A stretch of DNA of 64,000 nt, from contig NZ_CP031030.1 of the NCBI RefSeq assembly GCF_003711225.1, positions 3,906,001 to 3,970,000 of the forward strand. Direction: 5' to 3'. The position numbers and the translations under genes are program-made. The notes below the pieces were generated by a model. It was not told where the DNA came from. It saw only the letters and a list, made by a program, of their open reading frames with translations, and searched no databases. Below are positions 34,342 through 45,400 of the stretch, piece by piece; positions within the stretch are counted from its first letter, which is position 1, and every line of letters starts with the position of its first letter. The stretch is from Runella sp. SP2 (GTDB lineage: Bacteria; Bacteroidota; Bacteroidia; Cytophagales; Spirosomataceae).

Positions 34342-36272
34342 TTACTCCACCTTCACCACCTTCAGCGTCGCTTGTTGGTCAGGCGTCGCCACTTTCAAGA
34401 AATACATCCCTACTGGTAACGCACTCACCCCAAATTCCTCTTGGTGGGTGTTCGTTTCGGGCACAAATTGACGGTTCAAAACGTCACGCCCTGCGGCGTC
34501 GGTCAATGTAGTCTGGACTACTTTACCCTTACTCTCTTGCACTTTGAGACGGAGGATGTTAGTCACGGGATTGGGCAGAACGGTGGCGAATACCCCTTGT
34601 CCTTCGCCCCTTGCCCATTGCCACTTGCCATTTGCCCCTTCTCTCGCTGCTCCCACACCTACCCCGTCTTTCGACTGGATTCTGAACCAATATTCTTGAT
34701 AGGCCAACACATTTCCTTGTGCTTTCCGCGTCGAAGGATAAATACTGCCCCAACCTTTTTGATCCCAATAACGGATACCCAACTTGTACAATCCTTTGGG
34801 TAAACCTGCATCGTAAACGTTACCGCCTGCGCCATTATCTTGGTAAAAGCCGTAGGCTGGATGGTTTTGCGCGTACAATTCTGTCCAGCCTTCACGGTTA
34901 GCGTACATAAAATACGGCGCGTTGTTTTCATGCGTGTTGAAGGAACGAAGTACGCCCATTTCGGGTGTCGCTAACATGTCAAACGTCAATGAGCCATCGG
35001 TGCTTAATCCACAGGCTTCTACATTAATCGTCCAGTAGCGAGGCGCTTGTTTATTGGCGTTTTCTACGTAATACAAAGTCGGATTTACCTGCGTACTTTG
35101 TTCTAATTCGGGGCCACCATCGCGCGTGATGAATTGACTACTCCACGCCGCGCGGTCGTTTACCTTCACCGCTGATTTGCTTTCGCCAATGTTAATCAAC
35201 GTCACTACGAACGCGTTCCAGTAAACATCCTTGCGAACACTTTCAGCACTTTGGCAACCACCCGAAAAAACACACTTCGCCCAGTAACTCTGCTTCGTCA
35301 CGTTGCTGAACGACACTTCAAAACTTGAAGTAGTTACACCCGTGTTCCAAAACGTTTGACTGCCTGCGGGGCAATTGGCTGAGATTCTCACTGTCGTGCC
35401 TGTACAGACTATCTCTTGAGACACCGTAATGATTGGCGCTACTTGGGTTGGTGTTAAAGTGAATGTCACCACATTGCTTTTCTCACTCACACAACCATTT
35501 TCAGTTTGGCAACGAGCGTAGTATGACGTCGTTTGGCTGGGTACTGTCGATGGAAGACTTGGCAAAGCAACGTTGGTCGTCGCATTGTACCAAATCGTGC
35601 GCAAACTCCCGCATGACGATTGTCCACTGAAACTGGCCGATGGATTACAACTGCTTGTCGAGGACAATGACACTGTCGGTGCCGATGGAATGACCACCAA
35701 TTTTAACCGCATCACACCTGATTCGCTTTCTACACAAGAAACTATCCCTCCCGATTGACGACAGCGTACGCGATAATTATGATACTGATTATCAACCAAA
35801 CCAACAGGTACGCCTGCGCTGTATTCGCCACCATCTACTGAATAAACAACCACTTCATTTGCCCCACAATTGGTAGTAAATGTAAGCGGCATATTCACTA
35901 AACTGCACACTTCCTTCGTCTCCCCTACGGCCACTGTTACGCCATCCACTAGCAGTGACACATTCTGCGGTACGGTAGAACGATAATTAATTGTCAATTC
36001 AATCGGATTCGTGTACGTCACGGGGCAACTCGCATCGCAAGCCGCTTGGTAGCGGTGAACTTGGTTATTGGACGATTGGGATACTGGGGCATTAGGTGAC
36101 CAGTTGCTCCAAGAGCCACTGCCTACTTGTACCCGCCAAACGGGATTGCCCGAAACACACAAACCCGAAACCGTAAACTGTAAACCGTTCACTGGATTCG
36201 CATCCGTGTCGCAGAAAGTTTGACTGTTGCCTTCGTTTAACGTTTGTTGCAACGTCGTTAGCGTAATCGTAG
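34342..36272 (-). repeat. shared giant-protein C-terminal block, copy A
   Basis: A block of about 1.93 kb that recurs at 40562-42499, 53037-55010 and, cut by the window edge, 63420-64000. It starts at KPTITL-T/S-TLQQTLNEG and runs to the sorting domain. Copies A and B share long identical DNA stretches, for example around 35860-36000 and 42060-42210. Confidence 0.9.
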
Positions 36273-39200
36273 GTTTACTTTGGACTTGTACCGTCGCCAA
36301 AGTTGAAGTTGCTTGAGAACACGTTCCATTTTTTACAGTGGCGCGGTAATACGTCGTTTGCGTTAAGTTGCTAGCCGTCAATTCTGTCGTCGTGTTTGAT
36401 ATATCCGTCGCCCCGCTAAAATCTGAACTCAAAGATGATTGCCATTTTTGAATATTACCCACTTGACCTGATAAAGTCAATTTAGTACTGTTTGTCCCCG
36501 AACACACCGTCGCTGAACCTGCAATGCTGCCGCCCACGCTCACGGGGTCAACTGTTACCGTCGCCGAAACTGAATTTGCTTGCGAACATACCCCGCTCTT
36601 GACAATGGCGCGGTAGTACGTCGTTTGCGTTAAATTGCTCGCCGTCAATTCCGTCGTCGTGTTAGCAATATCCACCGCGCCACTGAAATCCGAGCTCAAC
36701 GACGATTGCCATTTTTGAATATTACCCACTTGACCTGATAAAGTCAATTTAGTACTGTTTGTCCCCGAACAAACCGTTGCCGAACCTGAAATGCTACCGC
36801 CTACGCTCACTGGATCAACCGTCACTGTCGCCGAAACTGAATTTGCTTGCGAACATACCCCGCTTTTTACCACCGCGCGGTAGTACGTCGTTTGCGTTAA
36901 GTTGCTCTCTATCAACTCCGTCGTCGTGTTTGAAATATCCACCGCGCCGCTAAAATCTGAACTCAAAGACGATTGCCATTTTTGAATATTGCCCACCTGA
37001 CCCGACAAAGTCAATGTGGTGCTGTTTGTTCCCGAACACACCGTCGCTGAACCTGAAACGCTGCCTCCCACGCTCACGGGATCAACTGTTACCGTCGCCG
37101 AAACTGAATTTGCTTGCGAACATACACCGCTCTTGACAATGGCGCGGTAGTACGTCGTTTGCGTTAAATTGCTAGCTGTCAACTCCGTCGTCGTGTTTGA
37201 AATGTCCACCGCGCCGCTAAAATCTGAACTCAAAGATGATTGCCATTTTTGAACATTGCCCACTTGACCCGACAAAGTCAATGTGGTACTATTTGTCCCC
37301 GAACACACCGTCGCTGAACCTGAAATGCTGCCTCCCACGCTCACGGGGTCAACCGTTACCGTCGCCGAAACTGAATTTGCTTGCGAACACACGCCGCTTT
37401 TCACCACCGCGCGGTAATAGGTCGTTTGTGTTAAATTGCTCGCTATCAACTCTGTCGTCGTATTGGCAATATCCACCGCGCCGCTGAAATCTGAACTCAA
37501 CGACGATTGCCATTTTTGAATAGTTCCCACCTGACCCGACAACGTCAATGTCGTACTGTTTGTGCCCGAACATACCGTCGCCGAACCTGCAATGCTACCG
37601 CCTACGCTTACGGGGTCAACCGTTACCGTTGCCGAAACTGAATTTGTTTGGGAACATACCCCACTTTTTACCACTGCTCGGTAGTATGTCGTTTGTGTTA
37701 AATTACTCGCTATCAATTGGGTCGTTGTATTCGAAACATCCACCGCGCCGCTAAAATCTGAACTCAACGACGATTGCCATTTTTGAATAGTTCCCACCTG
37801 ACCCGACAACGTCAATGTCGTACTGTTTGTGCCCGAACATACCGTCGCCGAACCTGCAATGCTACCGCCTACGCTTACGGGGTCAACCGTTACCGTTGCC
37901 AAAACTGAATTTGCTTGCGAACATACCCCGCTCTTGACAATAGCTCGGTAGTAGGTCGTTTGTGTTAAATTGCTCGCTATCAATTCCGTCGTTGTGTTGG
38001 CAATATCCACCGCGCCGCTGAAATCTGAACTCAACGACGATTGCCATTTTTGAATAGTTCCCACCTGACCCGACAACGTCAATGTCGTACTGTTTGTGCC
38101 CGAACATACCGTCGCCGAACCTGCAATGCTACCGCCTACGCTTACGGGGTCAACCGTTACACTGCCCTGAATAATATCTGACACACAGTTCGTCGTTGAA
38201 TTTTTCACCGTGAGCGTAAAAGGAATAGAACTTCCTGAAGCAGGTCCGCTCAACTGCACCATGATTGGGTTGGTCAAATCACCATCACTCACCGTGGTGA
38301 TGCCCGTTCCCGTAATAGAATATTTGCTGGGTGAGTCTGTCGGATTGCTGTAAGGAATCGTAAAAGTCGTGGCATCAGCGCAGATAGCAGGAATGGTTCC
38401 TAGCGTCAGGCTTGGTTTGGCAGGGTCTTCAAGGGTTGCCGTTACCGCATTGCTAACGCAAGCTCCGTACGTAGCTACAATCTCCGTATAATTTCCCGCC
38501 GCCAAGCCCGTCAAGGTAATGACTCCGCTGCCATTGGAGGTAAAGTTAGCCGCCGAAACCGCCACATTGTTTTTCTTGTACGTAACCGAATAAACAGTAG
38601 TGTTCAAAAATCCGCTCAACGTAATGCTACCCTCTGAGCCTCCACAAGTCGTGGGATTTATGCTGCTCAATGTTGGAGTAATGGCAGTTGGTGGAGCTGA
38701 TTGGTACTCATACGCACCTAAGTCCACCCTTCCGTTGTTGTAAAACCGCGCATTTCCTCCCAAATCTAAACTCCCCACTGTAGCTGATGTAGTAGCAGGG
38801 TCTCCCGCATTAATGGCGGGAGAACATTGTTGTAGGCGAAAGTTTCCGTTGGCGGGGTTGATGAAAAGTGGATCAGCAGACAAGTTCCCCGTGCCAGTAT
38901 AACCACCCTGCACAATGGAATGACTAACCTGTGGTGCTACATTTGAATAGTCTATTTGGTTTGAAAGTGACGCTGGTTGATTGCCCCAAAAATTACCCCA
39001 TAAAATAGAATTTGACAGTAGAACAGTAGTTACACTCAGATTACTCACAATTCCTCCTGCATCAAGACGCGTTGATGAGTTTTCATAAAAAATACAATTA
39101 ACGAAAGAATAAGTCCCACCTTCTACAAAAACAGCACCTCCAAGAGCACTTGCTTTATTGCGAACAAATACACAATTTATAAAGACTGGAGAAGAATCAT

Positions 39201-39852
39201 AGGCATACACCCCTCCTCCATTCTGATTGGAAAAATTGTTTCGAATGATACAATTACGAAATAATGGTGAGCCATTGACGTTTCTTATTCCCCCACCTTC
39301 GTTACCGCTCCCTGTATTAGGATTGTAAGCATCCTGTATGGTAAAGCCATCCAAAATGGCGGTATTATTTAATCCACCTCCGTTGTTAAAAATTATCCGA
39401 TAACTATTATCTGTATTCTCTCCTGCATCACCAATGTTGCCACTCAAAATCGTAGGATTTATATTCCAATTTCGATTGGCCATTGTACCAGAACCATCAT
39501 TAGGAAACCCCCCATAAATCGCCACCCCATTTTTCATCACAAAGGTCTTGGTACGAGGGTCGGCTGGAGATGTATTTCCAGAAGGATCAGCCGTGGGTTT
39601 GTACGTACCTGCCGCGACCCAAATCTGAGCTCCGCTGCAAGCCACCGCCAACGCATCTTGTAGCGAAGTATAAGCATCCGCCCATGAGCTACCATTGTTG
39701 GCACCCGATGCGTTGGCTTTGACGTAGAAAATACTGTTGCAAGGTGCTGTGTGCGTTTTAGCAAAAGTAGTTTGCCGAAATAGCAAAACAGTCAACCAAA
39801 AACATACAAGTCCAAGGCGAAATAGTGAGTAGGGTAATGTTCGAGTATTCAT
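34342..39852 (-). CDS. T9SS-sorted giant surface protein with beta-helix and seven 89-residue repeats (1836 aa)
   Basis: Secreted protein with a signal peptide (FRLGLVCFWLTVLLF), then a choice-of-anchor-Q/right-handed beta-helix domain (about residues 40-385; GSSWADAYTSLQDAL, AAGTYKPTADP, ILDGFTIQ, GGGIRNVNGSPLFRNC, ending VDLGAYEYQS). An Ig-like segment (VTYKKNNVAVSAANFTSNG) and a linker follow. Seven tandem copies of an 89-residue Ig-like repeat (about 570-1192) come next, each opening VSVGGS(I/V) with VCSGTNST. The last 650 residues match those of the other giants almost word for word and end in a T9SS type A sorting domain (PNPVTNILRLKVQ to GMYFLKVATPDQQATLKVVK). It starts four bases after the first NTF2-like gene. 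Adhesin or matrix function is inference. Confidence 0.9.
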   Translation of the reverse strand: MNTRTLPYSLFRLGLVCFWLTVLLFRQTTFAKTHTAPCNSIFYVKANASGANNGSSWADAYTSLQDALAVACSGAQIWVAAGTYKPTADPSGNTSPADPRTKTFVMKNGVAIYGGFPNDGSGTMANRNWNINPTILSGNIGDAGENTDNSYRIIFNNGGGLNNTAILDGFTIQDAYNPNTGSGNEGGGIRNVNGSPLFRNCIIRNNFSNQNGGGVYAYDSSPVFINCVFVRNKASALGGAVFVEGGTYSFVNCIFYENSSTRLDAGGIVSNLSVTTVLLSNSILWGNFWGNQPASLSNQIDYSNVAPQVSHSIVQGGYTGTGNLSADPLFINPANGNFRLQQCSPAINAGDPATTSATVGSLDLGGNARFYNNGRVDLGAYEYQSAPPTAITPTLSSINPTTCGGSEGSITLSGFLNTTVYSVTYKKNNVAVSAANFTSNGSGVITLTGLAAGNYTEIVATYGACVSNAVTATLEDPAKPSLTLGTIPAICADATTFTIPYSNPTDSPSKYSITGTGITTVSDGDLTNPIMVQLSGPASGSSIPFTLTVKNSTTNCVSDIIQGSVTVDPVSVGGSIAGSATVCSGTNSTTLTLSGQVGTIQKWQSSLSSDFSGAVDIANTTTELIASNLTQTTYYRAIVKSGVCSQANSVLATVTVDPVSVGGSIAGSATVCSGTNSTTLTLSGQVGTIQKWQSSLSSDFSGAVDVSNTTTQLIASNLTQTTYYRAVVKSGVCSQTNSVSATVTVDPVSVGGSIAGSATVCSGTNSTTLTLSGQVGTIQKWQSSLSSDFSGAVDIANTTTELIASNLTQTTYYRAVVKSGVCSQANSVSATVTVDPVSVGGSISGSATVCSGTNSTTLTLSGQVGNVQKWQSSLSSDFSGAVDISNTTTELTASNLTQTTYYRAIVKSGVCSQANSVSATVTVDPVSVGGSVSGSATVCSGTNSTTLTLSGQVGNIQKWQSSLSSDFSGAVDISNTTTELIESNLTQTTYYRAVVKSGVCSQANSVSATVTVDPVSVGGSISGSATVCSGTNSTKLTLSGQVGNIQKWQSSLSSDFSGAVDIANTTTELTASNLTQTTYYRAIVKSGVCSQANSVSATVTVDPVSVGGSIAGSATVCSGTNSTKLTLSGQVGNIQKWQSSLSSDFSGATDISNTTTELTASNLTQTTYYRATVKNGTCSQATSTLATVQVQSKPTITLTTLQQTLNEGNSQTFCDTDANPVNGLQFTVSGLCVSGNPVWRVQVGSGSWSNWSPNAPVSQSSNNQVHRYQAACDASCPVTYTNPIELTINYRSTVPQNVSLLVDGVTVAVGETKEVCSLVNMPLTFTTNCGANEVVVYSVDGGEYSAGVPVGLVDNQYHNYRVRCRQSGGIVSCVESESGVMRLKLVVIPSAPTVSLSSTSSCNPSASFSGQSSCGSLRTIWYNATTNVALPSLPSTVPSQTTSYYARCQTENGCVSEKSNVVTFTLTPTQVAPIITVSQEIVCTGTTVRISANCPAGSQTFWNTGVTTSSFEVSFSNVTKQSYWAKCVFSGGCQSAESVRKDVYWNAFVVTLINIGESKSAVKVNDRAAWSSQFITRDGGPELEQSTQVNPTLYYVENANKQAPRYWTINVEACGLSTDGSLTFDMLATPEMGVLRSFNTHENNAPYFMYANREGWTELYAQNHPAYGFYQDNGAGGNVYDAGLPKGLYKLGIRYWDQKGWGSIYPSTRKAQGNVLAYQEYWFRIQSKDGVGVGAAREGANGKWQWARGEGQGVFATVLPNPVTNILRLKVQESKGKVVQTTLTDAAGRDVLNRQFVPETNTHQEEFGVSALPVGMYFLKVATPDQQATLKVVKVE
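36277..38145 (-). repeat. seven tandem 267-bp repeats
   Basis: Seven in-frame copies of a 267-base unit, checked by the 267-base spacing of ACCGCCTACGCTTACGGGGT at 37864 and 38131. Copies 1-3 are nearly identical at DNA level. The last copy diverges at its C-terminal end (TCSQATSTLATVQV), as edge copies of tandem arrays often do. Confidence 0.95.
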
Positions 39853-39856
39853 AAGT

Positions 39857-40420
39857 TTAAAGAGTAATTGTTTTAAAGGTTATCAAAGTAGGAGTCGTTG
39901 AATGCTGGTCGTAGTAACTGTACCATCGATCAATGCGTTTTTGGGCGTTGAAATGCAGGCAGCAGTTCAGGTTCAGCGTGCGCGTGTGGCCATCCACGTA
40001 ACGCAATTCGCCCCGAAACATCGAAATCACATATACCCCCGCCACACCCGAAAAAGGTAGCGCTTGGTGGCTATGCACAGGAATGTGATTGAAGTGGCTA
40101 AACTGCCACGATTGAAGATGCGCCCGCTGAGGCTCATTGCACCAATAAGCCAACACCGCCGCCTTCCCCACCAACGGGCGGGAGCTCTCGGGCAAAAAAT
40201 ACTGCACGTCGTCGGCTAGTAAATCCGCACATGCGTCCCAATCGAAATCCGATTGATAGGTCAATGCCTTTTCGGCCAAAACCGCGTAGTTGTCGGTCGC
40301 TATCGTATAGTGAATCTGACTTTCGGAAGAACTTTGCTCGGTCGATGAACATGCCAACGACCAGAGCCAAAGTCCGATGCAGAGTAGGGTAATGTGCGCT
40401 ATGGAAAACACCTTTTTCAT
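39857..40420 (-). CDS. NTF2/SnoaL-like lipoprotein, copy 1 (187 aa)
   Basis: Small exported protein: signal MKKVFSIAHITLLCIGLWLW with lipobox ending LAC near residue 24, so it is probably lipid-anchored. The rest reads as an NTF2/SnoaL-like cone fold: an opening helix (YAVLAEKALTYQSDFDWDAC), DDVQYFLPESSRPLVGKAAV, then strands VYVISMFRGELRYVDGHTRTLNLNCCLHF and KRIDRWYSYYDQ. The fold is used by enzymes and by binding modules alike, so function is open. It lies 4 bases before the 1836-residue giant gene and is almost identical to the gene at 60653-61216 up to RIDRWY, after which the two tails are unrelated. A TAnnTTTG -7 element and 21-bp repeats lie upstream. Confidence 0.85.
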   Translation of the reverse strand: MKKVFSIAHITLLCIGLWLWSLACSSTEQSSSESQIHYTIATDNYAVLAEKALTYQSDFDWDACADLLADDVQYFLPESSRPLVGKAAVLAYWCNEPQRAHLQSWQFSHFNHIPVHSHQALPFSGVAGVYVISMFRGELRYVDGHTRTLNLNCCLHFNAQKRIDRWYSYYDQHSTTPTLITFKTITL

Positions 40421-40445
40421 TGATAGTAATTGAAAAATGATGTCC

Positions 40446-40453
40446 CAAAAGTA
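40446..40453 (-). promoter_or_regulatory. -7 element (TACTTTTG) before NTF2-like copy 1
   Basis: Exact match to the Bacteroidota sigma-A -7 consensus TAnnTTTG, 26 bases before the ATG. No clear -33 TTG at standard spacing is seen, which would suit an activator-dependent promoter. The identical element precedes copy 2 (61243-61250). Confidence 0.5.
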
Positions 40454-40481
40454 GGTCTAAACCACCTTGACCATGTTAGAA

Positions 40482-40523
40482 AATACGGTCAAAAACTTAG
40501 ACAATACGGTCAAAAACTTAGAA
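40482..40523. repeat. two tandem 21-bp repeats upstream of NTF2-like copy 1
   Basis: Unit AATACGGTCAAAAACTTAGAC/A repeated twice, about 30 bases upstream of the -7 element. Copy 2 of the cassette has three units at 61279-61341. On the plus strand each unit reads as one heptad (NTVKNLD, NTVKNLE) following an ATG at 40473. Whether this is a binding-site array or a short coding repeat is discussed in the findings. Confidence 0.85.
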
Positions 40524-40561
40524 AAACACGAAAATCTTATTCAAAATTATAAATTTCACCC

Positions 40562-42499
40562 TCAAAGCACTTTCACCACCTTCAATGTCGCTTGTTTTTC
40601 AGAAGTCGTCACCTTCAAGAAATACATCCCCGTCGGTAACGCACTCACCCCAAATTCCTCTTGATGCGTGTTCGTCTCGGGCACAAATTGGCGGGTTAAA
40701 ACTTCACGGCCTGCGGCATCCATCAACGCCGCTTGCACTACTTGCCCCTTGCTACCTTGCACCTTCAAGCGGAGGATATTGGTGACAGGGTTGGGCAGAA
40801 CGGTGACGAATGCGCCTTGCCCTTCGCCCTTTGCCACTTGCCCACTGCCAGTTGCCACTTGCCTCGCTGCTCCCACACCTACCCCGTCTTTCGACTGGAT
40901 TCTGAACCAATATTCTTGGTAGGCCAACACATTGCCTTGAGGTTTGCGCGTTGAAGGATAAATGCTACCCCAACCCTTTTGGTCCCAATATCGAATCCCT
41001 AACTTGTATAAACCTTTGGGTAAACCTGCATCATATATGTTACCACCTGCACCGTTGTCTTGGTAGAAACCGTAGGCAGGATGGTTTTGGGCATAAAGCT
41101 CCGTCCAGCCCTCACGGTTGGCATACATAAAATACGGCGCGTTGTTCTCGTGCGTATTGAACGAACGTATCACCCCCATTTCGGGCGTCGCCAACATATC
41201 GAAGGTCAATGAGCCATCAGTGCTTAATCCGCACGCTTCTACGTTGATTGTCCAATAACGAGGGGCTTGCTTGTTGACATTTTCTACAAAATACAACGTC
41301 GGATTTACCTGCGTACTTTGCTCCAATTCGGGGCCACCATCGCGCGTGATGAATTGACTACTCCACGCCGAACGGTCGTTTACTTTTACCGCCGATTTAC
41401 TTTCACCAATGTTGATTAACGTTACCACAAACGCATTCCAGTACACATCCTTGCGAACACTTTCGGCGCTCTGACAGCCACCTTCAAAAAGGCACTTCGC
41501 CCAGTAGGTCTGCTTGGTTACGTTGCTGAAAGCTACCTCAAAACTTGGCGCTGTTACACCTGTATTCCAGAAGGTTTGGCTGCCTGCGGGGCAGTTGGCC
41601 GAGATTGTGACGGTTGTGCCTGTACAAACGATGTCTTGCGAAGCCGTAATGATTGGCGCTACTTGCGTTGGTGTTAAAGTGAATGTCACCACATTGCTCT
41701 TCTCACTCACACAACCATTTTCCGTCTGACATCGAGCGTAGTACGACGTCGTTTGGCTGGATACTGTGGCGGGAAGACTTGGCAAAGCAACGTTCGTCGT
41801 GGCATTGTACCAAACTGTCCGCAAACTTCCGCATGACGATTGTCCACTGAAACTAGCCGATGGGTTACAACTGCTCGTCGATGATAACGACACCGTTGGC
41901 GCTGATGGAATGGCCACCAATTTTAACCGCATTACACCCGACTCTGATTCCACACAAGAAACCGTCCCTCCTGATTGACGACAACGTACGCGGTAATTGT
42001 GATATTGGTTGTCCACCAAACCAACAGGCACGCCTGCACTGTATTCTCCACCATCTACTGAATAAACAACCACTTCATTTGCCCCACAATTGGTAGTAAA
42101 TGTAAGCGGCATATTCACTAAACTGCACACTTCCTTCGTCTCCCCTACGGCCACTGTTACGCCATCCACTAGCAGTGACACATTCTGCGGTACGGTAGAA
42201 CGATAATTAATCGTCAATTCAATTGGTAAGGTATAAGTCACGGGGCAACTCGCATCACAGGCCGCTTGGTAGCGGTGGGGTTGGTTATTGGACGATTGGG
42301 AAACTGGGGCATTGGGCGACCAATCACTCCATCCGCCACTGCCAACTTGTACCCGCCAAACGGGCGAACCTGTAACACAAGAACCCGAAACCGTAAACTG
42401 TAAACCATTAACAGGATTCGCATCCGTGTCGCACAAAACTTGACTGTTGCCTTCGTTTAACGTTTGTTGTAAAGTGCTGAGCGTAATCGTCGGCTTGCC
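40562..42499 (-). repeat. shared giant-protein C-terminal block, copy B
   Basis: Same block as at 34342-36272 and 53037-55010; it differs mainly in the short linker just before the sorting domain (40811-40863). Confidence 0.9.
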
Positions 42500-45400
42500 T
42501 TGAATCGTTACCGTCGCACTACCACTTTGTACTTGGCTACAAGCAGTTGAAGAACCATCTGATACACTTACCAAACTGTACACAAATGCTCCTGCTGTTA
42601 CCGTCGGCACTGCCACCGTCACGCTATTGCCACTCGTAGTCGTCACCGTTTGTTCAGGACCGTTGTTTATTTTATACGTAAACTTGTAAGGTGCCGTCGC
42701 ATTCGAACCCGTGAAAGTAATGTTGGGTGAGGCGCTATTTTGGCATACCGTCGTCGTACCCGAAATGGTGGCCGTTGGCAAAGGATTTACCGTCACCGTC
42801 GCACTGCCCGTTTGTACTTGGCTACAATTATTTGGATTTGATACCGATTCTAATGTATAGTTAAACACCCCCGAAGCATTTGTAGGTACGGAAACCGTCA
42901 CGCTACTGTTGCTTCCTGATGTTTGAATGTTTTGAGATACCCCCTGGTTGATTTTGTAGGTAAAAATATAAGGAGTAATTCCATTTTGCCCCGTAAACGT
43001 AATGCTCGAAGAGGAGCCATTTACGCACAACACTGCTGTACCTGTCATCATTGCTATTGGCTTGCTAGGGTCATTTATGACCGCAGAAACGGCATTACTC
43101 ACACAAGCTCGGTAGGTCGCTACTATTTCGGTATAATTTCCCGCACTTAGCCCCGTGAGCGTAATCACCCCACTACCATTGGAGGTGAAATTGGCAGCAG
43201 CAACCTCCACATTATTCTTTTTATACGTCACGCTGTACGTAGTGGCATTTAGGAATCCACCCAGCACAATGCTACCATTACCCCCCCCGCAAGTAGTTGG
43301 GTGAGTTATACTGACCGACGGGGTGATTGCGGCTGGCGAAGCGGACTGATATTCATACGCACCCATGTCCACGGTTCCGCCTACAATACGCGGATTACCT
43401 GCAATATCGGTTGTGGGAGCGTTGGTATTTTCACCTGCATTGATAGCGGGAGAGCAAGTCGAAAGTATTAAACCATCATCGGCCGTTCCGAATTGATTAT
43501 CAGCCCCGTCAGGGTCGGCGGCATTGACAAAGAACGGATCTTTGTTGCTATTATTCGTACCAGTATAACTACCCGTAGTCTGTTCGATGATAGAATTAGT
43601 AACCGTTGCAGCATCGCCCTCTATGCTACTAATCGTGTTGCCCTTTTTATTTCCCCAAAAAATAGAATTTTTGACCACTGGCGTGGAACTCGTTATGTTA
43701 TACACTCCACCACCATTTCCACTGGCAGCATTGTCAAAAAAAGTCACATTAGTAAGGCTTGGGGTAGAACTAGCACTTGAATTGAAGAGTCCACCTCCGT
43801 TGCTAGCACTATTCCCCGAAAAAATAACATTACTCAATTCTGGAGAAGAACGGATGTTGTACATCCCTCCCCCGTTGACAGCAAGATTACGTGAAAAAGT
43901 TACGTTGGATAGCTTGGGAGAGGAATCAATATTACCCAATCCGCCACCAAAACGACCATAATTGCCCGTAAAAATAATATTATTCAGGCTTGGAGATGCG
44001 TCAGTATTCGACATACCACCACCACTATTATCGCTCGCATACGCCCCCGTTAGGGTGAAGCCATCTAAAAGCGAATTATCATTAGTTAGGCCATTGTAGA
44101 AATTCACGACAATCTGGATGCTATTCTCCCTGTTATTGGTAATACTTAAAGTACTACCACTTCCCGTTATTACATCATCCCCGTTTAAGTCGCCACTAAG
44201 AATAGTAACATTTGTTTTCCAATTACGATCGGCCATCGTTGGGGTACCTGTTGCAGGGAAGCCACCATAGATTTTCACCCCCGCTTTCATGCGAAAATAG
44301 GCACTACTTGCGGTACCTGGCTTGTAAGTACCAGCTGCCACCCACACTTGTTCTACGCAATTTGCATTAATCATCGCTTGCAAATCTCCTGAGGCATCGG
44401 CCCACGAACTACCCGTCCCCGTAGCTCCTGCTTTGACGTAACGGATGGTAGGCAGCGATTTTGGCGCGACCCAGTTTGACGTGCTTCCGTTTAGGGCAAA
44501 ACCATTTAACGTACCAGCATAAACGTTGGGGTCGGCCGAATTAACCAGTTTTGAAATATTTGTATTATTGCCGTTGGCAACCCCGTGGTCAAATTGATAA
44601 TACATTAATAAACCCGTTTGGGGAAGAGACAAACTTCCACACAGTCCCGCCTGTATCTCCGCTTGCGTTCGAGCAACATTCCAAATTCTTAGCTCATCAA
44701 TACTACCATTTGTGTACTCTGGTGTTGACGAAGAACCGTTGTTATTTCCTAACGTCAGGCCTGTGTCAAAGGCGGTCAGCGGAAAAGCCATTCCAAATTT
44801 TTGTTCGACCAATTCACCGTCCAAATACGATTTAAAGCCGTTTTGATCGAATCTTTGCCATGTCATCGCAATGTGATGCCAATTTCCGTCGGTAGCAGCC
44901 TGGCCTACCGATACGCCAACACTACTTCCTCCAAAACCAATAGTATGGGTATAACTACCCGCTGAGCCATAACCCGAACTGATAAACTGATTTCCCGCTT
45001 TAAGAAACACCGCCGAACGAATGTCCGAACCTTTGAACCAATATTCAATGGTAAAGTTATCACCAAGGTTCAAAGGTACAGACGTACAGTTGGCAGCGTT
45101 GGTTGTGGAGATAGACACAAAGTCGTTGCTACCGTCAAAATTCAGGGCGTTGTTGGTAGTGAAGGCAGGAAGGTTGGGTGTGGCGGCTTGCTTATCTCCT
45201 TGAAGCTCAAACGCTCCCATGTCCACTGTCCCTCCGTTGAAAATACGAGTAGCGCCTGCTCGGTCGGTGGTAATGCCAGACGGCACACTGCCATTGTTAC
45301 CTGTATTGATGGCACAGGACTGCGATTGTAGCCGAAAATCTCCGCTGGCGGGGGCTACAAACAACGGTTCAGTGTTTAAATTGCCATTTCCAGCATAACC

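Noticed and set aside
36277..38145. Regular repeats resembling a CRISPR array
   Set aside because: The units are 267 bp with no short-repeat/unique-spacer pattern, stay in one reading frame and encode Ig-like domains.
40473..40664. Plus-strand frame of about 64 codons starting with two heptads at the copy-1 NTF2 locus
   Set aside because: Beyond the heptads it runs antisense into the conserved 3' end of the giant gene, so that part cannot be an independently conserved protein. Only the heptad part is kept, as a finding.
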